Assembly (NCBI GenBank): GCA_006226595.1
Contig: SBGP01000029.1
Span: 60,951 to 124,950, forward strand
Origin: Deltaproteobacteria bacterium
GTDB lineage: Bacteria > Myxococcota_A > UBA796 > GCA-2862545
DNA: 64,000 nucleotides
Direction: 5' to 3'
Below the pieces are notes generated by a model. The model was given only the letters and a program-made list of their open reading frames with translations, ran no database searches and was not told where the DNA came from. Numbering within the stretch: position 1 is the stretch's first letter; each line of letters begins with the position of its first letter. A program made the position numbers and the translations under genes. This document shows positions 24,355-34,082 of this stretch, one piece after another.

Positions 24355-24528
24355 GGTACCTCCGCTACGGGGAGTATTTCGCCTGGGGCGTGTGGCCACG
24401 TGCCGCACGCTCCACACACCGTCAGTTCGTTGCCTTCCGTGCATCCGCCCGGCGTGGTCGGGCACACGTCGATGCTTTGGGGGCTCCCTCACCTGCGGGA
24501 CAATGGGGTGGAACCGCCGAGGGAGGCC

Positions 24529-26271
24529 ATGGGCTGGCGGAAGCTTCGACATGCGATTCTTGAGCGGGGCGTCCACGACGACCTCGATGATGCGCTGAAG
24601 ATGCGCGTGCGGCTGAGCAATCGTGTGGCGCTCTCGGATGCGATCACGGCGCTGATCGCCGGGCCGATCCTCGGGTGGTTGGCGGGTCAAGCGATGATCG
24701 GGGTGATGGTCACCCTGCTGTTCGTGCCGAACCTCGCGCCGTTGTGGCTGAACGCCCGCGGGGCGTACCGGCTGTCTCGCTCGGTCAGCATTCTCGGGAC
24801 CTGTCTGTGGATGGCGGGCATCAGCTACCTGCTCGGACCGCAGTCGCATGCCGAGGTCGGCCTGATCGCCACCGCGGCCGGTGCCCAGGTGCTGCTGCCC
24901 CAGGACGAGCCTGGCCGCGGCATCCTGGCTCTGTCGCCGCTCGCGGCCATGGTGCTCATCGCGCTGTTGCGCTTCGCCTTTCCGTTTCCAGGCGTGGTCG
25001 CGCCGCAGCATCAGACGGCGGTGTTCGTCTTCTTGATGTACGCGACGATGGCGGCGGTGATCGATCGGGTGTTGATCCTCATCGGCGAGGAGCGCAGGCG
25101 ACAGGCCGCGCTCACCGCGGCTCGCGACGAGGCGCAGCGGGCGCGCGAGGAAGCGGAGGGCGCGAACGAGGCCAAGTCCGTCTTCCTGGCGCACATGAGC
25201 CACGAGCTCCGGACGCCGCTCGCGGGGGTCATCGGTCTCACCGACCTGGTGCTTGGGACGCGACTCGACGCCGAGCAGCGCGGCATGCTCGAGCAGTCCC
25301 AGCAGAGTGCACGTCACCTGATGAGCGTGCTCAGCGGCGTGCTCGACCTGACCAAGATCGAGGCCGGCGCCCTCGAGGCCGAGTCGCAGGGGTTCAACCT
25401 GGAGCTCACCGTGCGCAGCGCGGTCGCGATGATGGCGACCCCGGCACAGGCCAAGGGCCTCGACGTCGAGGTGCACATCGCGCTGGACCAGGGAAGCTGG
25501 CGGCGTGGGGACGCCCTGCGCGTGAAGCAGGTGCTCGTGAACCTGCTCAGCAACGCGGTGAAGTTCACGGAGCAGGGGCGCATCTCGCTCGACGTGTGGT
25601 CCGAGGGGTCCGAGACCGTGCACTTCGAAGTGACGGATACCGGCATTGGCATGGACGCCGAGCGCATCGAACGGGTCTTCGAGTCCTTTCAGCAGGGGGA
25701 CCTGAGCACGGCGCGGCGCTACGGGGGCACGGGGCTCGGGCTCGCGATCAGCCGGCAGCTGGTGGTGATCATGGGAGGCGAGCTCGAGTGCCACAGCACG
25801 CCGGGTCAGGGGTCGTCGTTCCGGGTGCGGCTGCCCCTGCCGATGGGCACGCCGATGCCGGTCGAGCGCCTCTCGGTCCCCAGCCGCCGGGGCCTGTCCG
25901 TGCTCGTCGCCGAGGACAACCCGGCCAACCAGGTCGTGATCCGCCTGATGCTCGAGCGTCTCGGCCACCGCGTCACGGTCGTCGAGGATGGCAAGCAGGC
26001 GATTGACCGAGGTCTGGTCCAGAACTGGGACCTGATCCTCATGGACCTCCAGATGCCGAATGTGGATGGCATCCAGGCGGCCACCGAGCTTCGGCGCCAG
26101 GGCTACGCGGGACCCATCTGCGCGCTCACGGCGAATGCCATGCAGCAGGATGTTCAGCGCTGCCTGGACGCCGGGATGGACGAGGTGTTGTTCAAGCCCG
26201 TCGACACGGGGCGTCTCGCCGACATGCTCGCTCGCTGGTGTCCAGCCGAGCCGGCGGCGGCGCGGGGCTAG
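24529..26271 (+). CDS. Membrane hybrid histidine kinase
   Basis: 580 aa. Five to six transmembrane helices fill residues about 35-185, followed by a short coiled coil, HisKA with H225 (AHMSHELRTPL), a GHKL ATPase (NLLSNAVKF, DTGIGM, GGTGLGL) and a C-terminal receiver (D506 in MDLQMPNVDG, K556 in FKPVD). The hydrophobic sensor has no large extracytoplasmic loop, so it may detect membrane state or a lipid or redox cue. The ATG at 24529 follows GGGAGG after only two bases, a short spacing. It diverges from the SUKH-like gene with a 174-bp shared region. Confidence 0.9.
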   Translation: MGWRKLRHAILERGVHDDLDDALKMRVRLSNRVALSDAITALIAGPILGWLAGQAMIGVMVTLLFVPNLAPLWLNARGAYRLSRSVSILGTCLWMAGISYLLGPQSHAEVGLIATAAGAQVLLPQDEPGRGILALSPLAAMVLIALLRFAFPFPGVVAPQHQTAVFVFLMYATMAAVIDRVLILIGEERRRQAALTAARDEAQRAREEAEGANEAKSVFLAHMSHELRTPLAGVIGLTDLVLGTRLDAEQRGMLEQSQQSARHLMSVLSGVLDLTKIEAGALEAESQGFNLELTVRSAVAMMATPAQAKGLDVEVHIALDQGSWRRGDALRVKQVLVNLLSNAVKFTEQGRISLDVWSEGSETVHFEVTDTGIGMDAERIERVFESFQQGDLSTARRYGGTGLGLAISRQLVVIMGGELECHSTPGQGSSFRVRLPLPMGTPMPVERLSVPSRRGLSVLVAEDNPANQVVIRLMLERLGHRVTVVEDGKQAIDRGLVQNWDLILMDLQMPNVDGIQAATELRRQGYAGPICALTANAMQQDVQRCLDAGMDEVLFKPVDTGRLADMLARWCPAEPAAARG

Positions 26272-26304
26272 TGATGGCCTCTCCCCACCGCTCGCTGATG
26301 TAGG

Positions 26305-26484
26305 GTGTCGAGATGCCCACCCCGCTGCTCGATCGAATCGAGGCGAAGTCCGCGTTCAACCAGGGTGTTCCTCAGCGAACGCGGCAATGCGCTGCGCCTG
26401 GTGTGTGAGATCCTCCGGGTCGCCTGTGAGGAGGTCGAGCGCGGAACCGTGTTCGAGATCCGCCTGCCCGTAGGGGTCGCCTAG
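26305..26484 (+). pseudogene. Possible decayed small gene
   Basis: A 59-codon frame whose last 38 codons (VFLSERGNALRLVCEILRVA..., ending LPVGVA) look like real protein with helical amphipathic pattern and G/C-biased third positions. A good ATG with MPTPLLDRIEAKSAFNQ in another frame begins at 26322, so a frameshift may have split one original small gene. The frame ends in a CTAG interlock with the DUF2135 gene. Function not recognised. Low confidence; could be a chance frame. Confidence 0.35.
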
Positions 26485-26954
26485 GGCGCCAGCTCCACGT
26501 GCGTGTACTCGGCGAACCCGAGGTAGCCGAGGACCCCGACGTACTCGGCCACGATGTCGCCGGACTGCAGGACGCGCAGCGTGAACTCGGACTCGGCGGT
26601 GGTCGAGCCATCGCAGGTGCCGTAGTACTCGATCCGCGCGACGTAGGTGCCGGGAGGTGCCTCGCCGGCGTAGTCCCAGTAGATGTTCTCGTTGGGTCCC
26701 TGGGGACAGTTGCCCTCGCCACAGAAGCAGTCGACGTCGAGCTGGCCACCCGCCGCGCTCGGCTCCGCGTAGAAGATCTCCGAGCCATCCGGCGCGACCA
26801 CGTGCAGATCCAGGTCGACCTGCTCGGGGTTCGTGAACTGCAGGTTGAAGCGCAGCACGCCGTCCTCACCGGCGAGATCGACGTAGTTGTATTCGCGCTC
26901 GCAGCCGGTCGCGGCGAGCGTGGTGAGGAGCATGGCGAGGGTGGTGTGGCGCAT
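26481..26954 (-). CDS. Lipoprotein with DUF2135/YfaP-like domain
   Basis: 157 aa. Signal peptide with lipobox LAATGC (Cys 18). A single beta-sandwich-like domain follows: VDLDLHVVAPDGSEIFY, GGQLDVDCFCGEGNCPQGPNENIYW and PPGTYVARIEYYGTCDG. The D-x-D-x-H and N-I-x-W marks are those of DUF2135, found in exported, sometimes peptidase-linked proteins. Two Cys pairs may form disulphides. The ATG at 26954 follows GGAGACGCAG. It converges with the preceding plus-strand fragment (interlocked stops). Confidence 0.75.
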   Translation of the reverse strand: MRHTTLAMLLTTLAATGCEREYNYVDLAGEDGVLRFNLQFTNPEQVDLDLHVVAPDGSEIFYAEPSAAGGQLDVDCFCGEGNCPQGPNENIYWDYAGEAPPGTYVARIEYYGTCDGSTTAESEFTLRVLQSGDIVAEYVGVLGYLGFAEYTHVELAP

Positions 26955-27036
26955 CTGCGTCTCCGGAGTCACACGGGGACCTAGCTCGCCGCGCCTCTCG
27001 GGCCCACCCGGCGGTTTTCGAGATCGCATGTGATGA

Positions 27037-27270
27037 AACGACCGGATCGATCTGTTCGCATCGGACGGCACGGCCATCAGCAGCCTGGCCTACGGCGTTG
27101 CGACCAGCGTGCCGGCGTCGCTCGACGAGTCGACGACCGCTGCGCCGGACGGCTCGGGCAGTGGCTACGTGGGTCATTCTTCCGCCACGGGGGCCACGGG
27201 TGACGACAGCCCGGGTACCGCGGTGGACGGCACGACCCTCCCCGGTCCCGACGGCGTGTACGCCCCGTAG
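27037..27270 (+). pseudogene. 3' remnant of a Ser/Thr/Gly-rich secreted protein gene
   Basis: Open for 77 codons to TAG but with two TGA codons right before it and no start, so it is a fragment. The encoded peptide (DLFASDGTAISSLAYG ... VDGTTLPGPDGVYAP) looks like the C-terminus of an exported lamin-tail-like or surface protein. Nearly every codon ends in G or C, a strong coding signature. The rest of the gene is missing, probably deleted or disrupted. It lies upstream of oxyR on the same strand. Confidence 0.55.
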
Positions 27271-27293
27271 CGGGTCGCGCGCGGAGCCTCGGG

Positions 27294-27299
27294 TAGACT
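27294..27299 (+). promoter_or_regulatory. Candidate -10 for oxyR
   Basis: TAGACT in GGGTAGACTGC, 15 bp before the oxyR ATG; four of six match the sigma-70 -10. The same GGGTAGACTGC string occurs just before the transporter gene at 63007. No good -35, so a regulated or non-canonical promoter is possible. Confidence 0.35.
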
Positions 27300-27314
27300 G
27301 CGGCTCGAGGCTTC

Positions 27315-28250
27315 ATGCGCAATCACGACTTCACCCTCCGTCAGCTCCAGTACGCCGTGGCTGTGGCGGACACCCAGGGCTTTCGACGCGCCGCCGAGCT
27401 GTGCGGTGTGTCGCAGCCCTCGCTGTCGGCGCAGATCCAGCGGCTCGAGGCAGCCCTGGGGGTCGCGCTGTTCGAGCGTCACGCCCGCAAGACGCTGCTC
27501 ACGCCCGAGGGCCGCGACCTGATCGAGTCGATGCGCGAGGTGCTGAGATCGGCCGACCGCCTGGAGCAGACGGCGGCGGCGCGTCTCGACCCCTACAGCG
27601 TGCCGCTTCGTGTCGGCGTCATCCCGACCATCGCGCCGTACCTGCTCCCGCGCATCATCCCGCGCATGGGTGAGCAGGGCAGGGGACTGAAGGTTCACTG
27701 GCTGGAGCTTCAGACGCGTGACTGCCGCAGCGCCCTCTCGGAGGGGGAGATCGACGCGATGGTCATCGCCGATCCCGCCATCTCGCCGGCGACCGAGACC
27801 GTGGAGGTCGGCTGGGAGCCGTTCTACATGGTCGGCGGCCTGGGCACGCTGCCGGAGGGGCGCATTCCACTCGACGACATCGACGCCGACCGGCTGATGC
27901 TGCTCGAGGAGGGCCATTGCCTTCGGGAGCACACGCTGTCGCTGTGCCATCTCTCGGCATCGGTGACCTCGCCGTTCCGAGGGACGAGCCTGCCGACGGT
28001 GGTTCAGATGGCGGCCGCGGGGCTTGGGCAGACGGTGATTCCAGCCAGCGCGCTGATGCGCGAGGCGGATGGTCGGACCCTGGATATTCGCCGGTTTCGG
28101 GGACAGATCGGTCGGATGGTGCGGCTGATCTGGCGCTCCCGGAACCCGCGGCACGAGCTGATGACCGAGCTGGGGAGCTGTCTGGAGGGAGCACTCGCGG
28201 CGGCCGTGGACGAAGCGGAGGTCTTCGCGCGGCAGTCCCTGGCGGGCTGA
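27315..28250 (+). CDS. oxyR: OxyR, peroxide-sensing LysR-type regulator
   Basis: 311 aa. N-terminal winged-helix (residues about 8-65, FRRAAELCGVSQPSLSAQIQRLEAALGV) and LysR substrate-binding domain. The redox pair of OxyR is present: C202 in LEEGHCLREHTLSLC and C211, nine residues apart as in C199/C208 of E. coli. On peroxide these form a disulphide and the tetramer activates catalase/peroxidase genes. GAGG precedes the ATG. It is monocistronic; no katG/ahpC is in the window, so targets are elsewhere. Confidence 0.93.
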   Translation: MRNHDFTLRQLQYAVAVADTQGFRRAAELCGVSQPSLSAQIQRLEAALGVALFERHARKTLLTPEGRDLIESMREVLRSADRLEQTAAARLDPYSVPLRVGVIPTIAPYLLPRIIPRMGEQGRGLKVHWLELQTRDCRSALSEGEIDAMVIADPAISPATETVEVGWEPFYMVGGLGTLPEGRIPLDDIDADRLMLLEEGHCLREHTLSLCHLSASVTSPFRGTSLPTVVQMAAAGLGQTVIPASALMREADGRTLDIRRFRGQIGRMVRLIWRSRNPRHELMTELGSCLEGALAAAVDEAEVFARQSLAG

Positions 28251-28346
28251 CCCACGGTGCGGCAGGCCGTGCCCCTCTTCGCTGAGCAGCTGAACGTCGG
28301 GGTCTCCGCACGAACGAGCCTGGTCTGCGAGGTCGCGAGCGGCGCG

Positions 28347-28375
28347 TGGACGAGGACCGTGCAGGCCGCTACACT
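28347..28375 (+). promoter_or_regulatory. Candidate promoter for the gene pair at 28.4-30.1 kb
   Basis: TGGACG (28347-28352), a 17-bp spacer, TACACT (28370-28375). Both boxes match sigma-70 at four of six positions, with ideal spacing, and the predicted start is about 24 bp before the ATG at 28406. Confidence 0.5.
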
Positions 28376-28405
28376 CGCCGCATCCCCTCACTCCTCGAGG
28401 TCGCG

Positions 28406-29329
28406 ATGGGCAAGCAGCAGACGCCGGTGACGACGCCGGTCGAGAAGACCAAGGCACCGGTGGTCGAGTCGAATACGACGGTCGACCAGGGCTCGAACAG
28501 CGAGCAACAGGCTGCGCTCCAGCAGTCCAGCGCGCCCTCGACGACGAGCGCGCCCTCGACGCCGAACCACGCCCAGGTCGGCGAGCAGAAGGCGACCCAG
28601 GAGGCCCCGGGCCAGGCCGCGATGCTTCTCAAGCGCTTCGACTGGACCACCGGCGACGCGGCGAACGCCCGAAGCGTGGCCATCGATGCGTATACCAAGG
28701 CGTTCGCACCGAAGTACGCCGAGTGCGCGGCATCGATGTCCGCGAAGGCCGCGGGCAAGCAGGCGCGAAAGGCCGGAGGTCAGGCGGTGCTCGCTGCGCT
28801 CGAGCCGCTGGCGAAGACCCTGGCCGAGACTCGCGCGAACGCCGCCCTCGGGGATGGCTCCGCGCTCTCGGCACTCGACAGCGACTCCAAGGACGCGGTG
28901 GATGCGTACGAGGCCGGGACCACCGGCGCGAAGGCCAAGCACTACGCCACCGCCCTCAACGGAAAGTCCGCGGACCAGATGGCGTCGCTGCTCGACAGCG
29001 ACGAGACGGGCACGCGCAGCGACAGCAGCCTCGGAAACGGCAAGCCCCAGTGGTCGTGGTCGTTCACCGACGACTCGCTCGTCCGCGTGAAGCCCGACGG
29101 CGACGCATTTGGCGACGAGCCGATGTTCTGCGTCGAGGTACTCAAGGCGAATACGTCGGCGTCCGGTCAGGACGCGGTGGCGTTCAAGACCGACAACGCT
29201 GGAAAGGCGGTGCCGAAGGGTCCCGGCGACGTGGCCAATCCCTATGACCAGGGCAAGCACAAGCCCCAGTTCGAGGCCTACCAGGGCGTGATGATCCGTG
29301 CAGGTCACCGTCAGGCCGCGAGCTCCTGA
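28406..29329 (+). CDS. Unknown protein with long disordered N-terminus
   Basis: 307 aa, not recognised. Residues 1-80 are low-complexity Thr/Gln/Ser/Pro-rich (TTPVEKTKAPVV, QQAALQQSSAPSTTS). The rest is a mostly helical Ala/Lys/Asp-rich region, then Asp-rich C-terminal sequence. The disordered head resembles loading tails of contractile injection or polymorphic-effector proteins, but no toxin domain is recognised. The ATG at 28406 has GAGG upstream. It is followed 8 bp later by a second unknown gene, so the two probably form an operon, possibly effector and cognate partner; a guess from arrangement only. Confidence 0.6.
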   Translation: MGKQQTPVTTPVEKTKAPVVESNTTVDQGSNSEQQAALQQSSAPSTTSAPSTPNHAQVGEQKATQEAPGQAAMLLKRFDWTTGDAANARSVAIDAYTKAFAPKYAECAASMSAKAAGKQARKAGGQAVLAALEPLAKTLAETRANAALGDGSALSALDSDSKDAVDAYEAGTTGAKAKHYATALNGKSADQMASLLDSDETGTRSDSSLGNGKPQWSWSFTDDSLVRVKPDGDAFGDEPMFCVEVLKANTSASGQDAVAFKTDNAGKAVPKGPGDVANPYDQGKHKPQFEAYQGVMIRAGHRQAASS

Positions 29330-29337
29330 GGAGAACC

Positions 29338-30126
29338 ATGGGCTTCGAGTCCGTACACATCACCTCCGCCAACTTTGACCGGGCGGAGGCCGAGCGCTGG
29401 CTGGGTGAGCAGCCGTGGGCGTTCGCCGACCCGTTCGGCACCGGTCAGTGGCACATCTCCGGGCGGGCGCAGGCCGCCAAGGCCGCTCGAGACGCCCGTG
29501 CCGCGGATGCGAGCCGCTTCCCGCCGGGTGTGGTCGTGTTCCCGAAGGATGGCGGGCTGACGCTCGAGGCGCGCGCGGACGCCGCGACCTTCGTGCGGAC
29601 CCGGCAGTTCCTCGAGGCGTGCGTGCCCGCGGACGCCGTGATGCGGCGGGACACGAACGACGAGGACGAGCCTTTCGATCTCGATGTGCTCATCTCGCTC
29701 GAGCTGCCCAGCGCGGAAGAGCTCGAGGACGACCCGTTTGCGCGCCCCGTGACCGAGGGCCAGATCGTGACCTGGGCGGTCGGGGACGACGACGACCCGG
29801 CGGGTCGCTGGGAGCTCGAAGTGCACAGCAGCGGGGCACTGCACATGAGCCACAGCGTCGGCACCAAAGTGGTCCGCGAGGTCCGCAAGGAGCTGTCGCC
29901 GCTGGCGCGACTCGCCTGGCTCGAGGCGGCGGCCCATCTCGACGAGGATGACGACGAGGTCGAGGAGGTGCTCCCGCCGTCTCGCGTCGTGTGCGTGACC
30001 GTCGAGCGCGACGACGACATGTGGTCGCTGTACATGGACGCGCAGGCGCCGAGTCCGAGTGCGGCGCCGCTTGCGGAGCTCGTCGCGCAGTGGCGCATGG
30101 TGCTGGACAAGGCGGCGCCGGCGTAG
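29338..30126 (+). CDS. Unknown acidic protein, second gene of a pair
   Basis: 262 aa, not recognised. Very acidic (DDDDPAGRWELEV, HLDEDDDEVEEV), no signal or membrane segment, mixed alpha/beta. Acidic small proteins following a basic or helical unknown are common as immunity partners. It starts 8 bp after the upstream stop with GGAG near the ATG, so it is cotranscribed. It ends 7 bp before the 3' end of the opposing rnpB gene. Confidence 0.6.
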   Translation: MGFESVHITSANFDRAEAERWLGEQPWAFADPFGTGQWHISGRAQAAKAARDARAADASRFPPGVVVFPKDGGLTLEARADAATFVRTRQFLEACVPADAVMRRDTNDEDEPFDLDVLISLELPSAEELEDDPFARPVTEGQIVTWAVGDDDDPAGRWELEVHSSGALHMSHSVGTKVVREVRKELSPLARLAWLEAAAHLDEDDDEVEEVLPPSRVVCVTVERDDDMWSLYMDAQAPSPSAAPLAELVAQWRMVLDKAAPA

Positions 30127-30133
30127 GGAGAGT

Positions 30134-30577
30134 GGATCGAGGCGGCCGATAAGCCGAGTTCTGTCTCCCCACCGCGGTTACCCCCGGTGGAGGGGTCGTC
30201 ATTCATCTAGGACCGCCGTTACCGTCGGTCTCGAGCAACCTACCCGGGAGCTCGGGCGAGCCGCCCTCGAACACTCCGCTGCTTGGTCTTGCTCCGCGTG
30301 GGGTTTGCCTGGCCACCGCGGTTACCCGCCGTGCCGGTGCGCTCTTGCCGCACCCTTTCGCCCTTACCGAACCGAAGTCCTCGTCCTCCTCCTCGTGCCG
30401 TGCCATCCGGATGGCCCGAGGGAGCCGACGAACGCCGCGAGCGGCGTGGCGGTCTACTCTCTGTTGCGCTTTCCTCTGGGTCGCCCCAACCGGGGGTTAC
30501 CCGGCACGCTGCTCTGTGGAGCTCGGACTTTCCTCCCGTGGCAAACGCCACCGGCGACGACCTGGCCGCCTCGATCC
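30134..30577 (-). ncRNA. rnpB: RNase P RNA (class A)
   Basis: About 444 nt on the minus strand. The terminal P1 helix pairs GGATCGAGGCGGCC with its complement at the other end. Conserved core pieces are present: GAGGAAAGTCCGAGC near the 5' end (30521-30536), AGGCAAACCCC in the middle, GATGAATGACGAC toward the 3' end, and ACAGAACTCGGCTTAT at 30149-30164. These are the P4 and CR-IV/CR-V blocks that form the catalytic core cutting tRNA 5' leaders. It lies downstream of a zinc-ribbon gene and tRNA-Met. Ends are set by the P1 helix and could shift a few bases. Confidence 0.97.
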
Positions 30578-30612
30578 GCGCGCCGCATAACGCGTCGGCG
30601 TGCCGAGGACCG

Positions 30613-31299
30613 CTACACGGTGATCCACCGCCCGCAGCCACGGCAGGTCTCGAGCCGGCCCTTGCGAATGTCGGACAGCTGCTGGGCCGCCGCGAGCATG
30701 CGGCACTTGGTACAGCAGCGCTGGTCATCGACCGTGGTCACCGCCGAGCCCTTCTTGGCGCGCAGCGCGTCGTAGCGACCGAGCAGGTCGCCGGTCAGTG
30801 CCTCGACCGCGGGCACGCGTTCGCTGCGCAGCTGGTCGAGTCGCCCGTTGCGCTCCGTGAGCTCCGCCCCGACCTTCTCGGACATGGCATCGCGCTGCGC
30901 ACGGGCCTCCTCGGCTTCGGTGCTCGCGACCTGATGCTGGGCGGCGAGATGCTCCTGATGCTCGATGTTCTCGAGCACCTCGGTCTCGGCGTCGTCGATC
31001 AGGGCCAGCGTCTTCTGTCGCTGGCTCTCCGCGACCTCGGGGTTGCCGATGCCGGTCTCGAGCGAGCGCAGCGCCGCCTGGAGCTGCTTGCCGTACTGGG
31101 AGAGCTTGGCCTCCAGCGCCCGCTCGGCCGCGCGCGAAGCCCGCTGCTGCGACTCCAGATCGCTGACCACGCCCTCGGCGCGCTTCACCGCGGCTTCCTC
31201 GTCCGCCAGACGCTGGTTCGCGCGCTCCACGGCGCGCTCTTCCGCGCGAATCGCTTCGTCGAGTGCCCCGAGGCGGGTGATGTCGTCGAGCTCGGCCAC
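30613..31299 (-). CDS. Coiled-coil protein with C4 zinc ribbon (CT398-like)
   Basis: 228 aa. Residues about 1-185 form a long coiled coil; the last 40 carry CCTKCRMLAAAQQL ... CRGCGRWI, a C4-type zinc ribbon as in CT398/CdsZ-like proteins. These are conserved next to rnpB in several bacterial groups and may bind nucleic acids, but the function is unknown. GTG at 31299 is chosen for its GGAG at five bases; longer frames run through the tRNA gene. It lies between tRNA-Met and rnpB on one strand and could share their transcript. Confidence 0.85.
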   Translation of the reverse strand: MAELDDITRLGALDEAIRAEERAVERANQRLADEEAAVKRAEGVVSDLESQQRASRAAERALEAKLSQYGKQLQAALRSLETGIGNPEVAESQRQKTLALIDDAETEVLENIEHQEHLAAQHQVASTEAEEARAQRDAMSEKVGAELTERNGRLDQLRSERVPAVEALTGDLLGRYDALRAKKGSAVTTVDDQRCCTKCRMLAAAQQLSDIRKGRLETCRGCGRWITV

Positions 31300-31321
31300 G
31301 CTGGCTCCAGGGGTAGGGGGG

Positions 31322-31395
31322 TGGGCCCGCCAGGACTCGAACCTGGGACACTCCGGGTATGAGCCGGGTGCTCTAACCAACTGAGCTACGGGCCC
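31322..31395 (-). tRNA. tRNA-Met (anticodon CAT)
   Basis: 74 nt. Acceptor GGGCCCG pairs with CGGGCCC; D-arm GCTC...GAGC, anticodon loop CTCATAC with CAT at 31361-31359, T-arm CCAGG-TTCGAGT-CCTGG. C1-G72 pairing is Watson-Crick (G-C), so it is an elongator, not the formyl-Met initiator. tRNA-Ile2 with modified CAT is the main alternative. The 3' CCA is not encoded (A then CCC), so it is added enzymatically. Confidence 0.92.
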
Positions 31396-31427
31396 GCGGA
31401 GGGCGCAGTCTAACGCAGGGTGCGGGT

Positions 31428-32018
31428 TCAGGAGACGAACGCGATGCGGGACACGGCGAGGTCCGCGCGGAAGTCTCGCCCATAGGCCACGAGGCCGATC
31501 CGAAGGACGTTCTCGGGCTCGAAGACGCGGTCCAGGGACTTGGGCTCGAAGGCGCTCAGCGGCAGGCGCACGCGCGTCCACTCGGGCGGCGCGATGAATC
31601 GCTGGGTGTAGTACTGCCAGGGCCGTCGGCAGGCCGCCGTGCGCAGGTGTACGTCGTAGGCCTCGCCGTTGCCGTACACGTCGAGCTCCAGCGTCGTGAA
31701 CGCGCTGAGGTCCACACCCGCGCCATCCTGGGACAGGTCGGCAGCGATCTGCGCGAAGCCACCGTTGTTCGCCGTGGTCACGTCTGCGGAGAACTGCAGC
31801 GCGGGCCGCCCTGCCCGCTCGAGCACCTGAGCCTGCATGGTCGAGCGTCCGCCCATGACCTGGTCCGTGAACGACCGCCAGGGCGTTCCGAGCTGGGTAG
31901 TACCAGGCGTCGAGAGGTCGTCGACCAGCAAGGCAGCCTCCTCCGCGAACGTGGGCAGAGCCGCGACGCACCCGAGCCCGACGAGGAAGTGGCGACGGGT
32001 TGGCGAGTACGACGGCAT
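31428..32018 (-). CDS. CIA30-domain protein with Tat-like signal
   Basis: 196 aa. The N-terminus SPTRRHFLVGLGCVAALPTFA has a twin-arginine motif plus hydrophobic stretch, so it is probably exported by Tat, or anchored. The body is a CIA30/NADH:ubiquinone oxidoreductase assembly-like domain: FTDQVMGGRSTMQAQV, a jelly-roll carbohydrate-like fold, GEAYDVHLRTAACRRPWQYYTQRF and LPLSAFEP. Bacterial members are poorly understood and may bind substrates. The ATG at 32018 is chosen to fit the signal; GTG at 32078 or ATG at 32072 are alternatives. It follows a hairpin and the rpoD gene. Confidence 0.75.
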   Translation of the reverse strand: MPSYSPTRRHFLVGLGCVAALPTFAEEAALLVDDLSTPGTTQLGTPWRSFTDQVMGGRSTMQAQVLERAGRPALQFSADVTTANNGGFAQIAADLSQDGAGVDLSAFTTLELDVYGNGEAYDVHLRTAACRRPWQYYTQRFIAPPEWTRVRLPLSAFEPKSLDRVFEPENVLRIGLVAYGRDFRADLAVSRIAFVS

Positions 32019-32080
32019 GGTGGGGGCGTATGGTGCTCCGCCCGCTCGGGCCTGCCACGAGTTGTCGCCCATAGACACGA

Positions 32081-32104
32081 AGACCCCGGCCGAAGCCGAG
32101 GTCT
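32081..32104 (-). terminator. Hairpin downstream of rpoD
   Basis: Arms AGACCCCGGC and GCCGAGGTCT around a CGAA loop, with one mismatch in 10 bp. It is 31 bp after the rpoD stop and before the CIA30 gene. The T-run is absent, so it may stop transcription only with Rho or act as an mRNA end. Confidence 0.5.
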
Positions 32105-32134
32105 CGTGGTGCGATGCGGTCTCCCGCGGAGGCG

Positions 32135-33844
<1,710 letters not shown>

Positions 33845-34082
33845 GGACCCGTGGCTCCTTGAATCACTGGGAGGCGCGCGGTCGGACGCAGGCCACTGCC
33901 CGCCGCGACCATGCGGCGTGGGTCAGGGTCTTGGATGACAGGGGAATGCAGCAGAATCCTGTCGCTCCTGGGCTCTTTAACCGACACGCCTGTGAGCGTT
34001 AACCCCGGTCCCACGCGGCTCGCAAGTCGAAGTGTCCCGTTTTGTCGCACTTGCGAAGGTGCGAATCGCGATGGGCCCTTGA

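Larger units (their letters stand above)
26955..27314. other. Intergenic region carrying a gene remnant
   Basis: 360 bp between the DUF2135 lipoprotein (minus) and oxyR (plus). About two thirds is the open 3' gene fragment described separately at 27037-27270. The remainder (26955-27036 and 27271-27314) is the leader of the lipoprotein gene and the oxyR promoter area. No further gene is seen. Confidence 0.5.

Noticed and set aside
24355..25968. Extension of the SUKH-like frame upstream across the hybrid kinase on the opposite strand
   Set aside because: The extension is antisense to the kinase, low-complexity (His/Arg/Gly), and the GTG with GGAGG at 24354 fits the conserved SUKH start.
26272..26304. 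Reading the small frame after the hybrid kinase as an extension of the kinase
   Set aside because: The kinase ends in a clear stop after its receiver domain, and the small frame is in a different phase.
30059..31362. Plus-strand frame across rnpB and the zinc-ribbon gene
   Set aside because: It runs antisense to a certain RNA gene and a real coding gene and has no domain.
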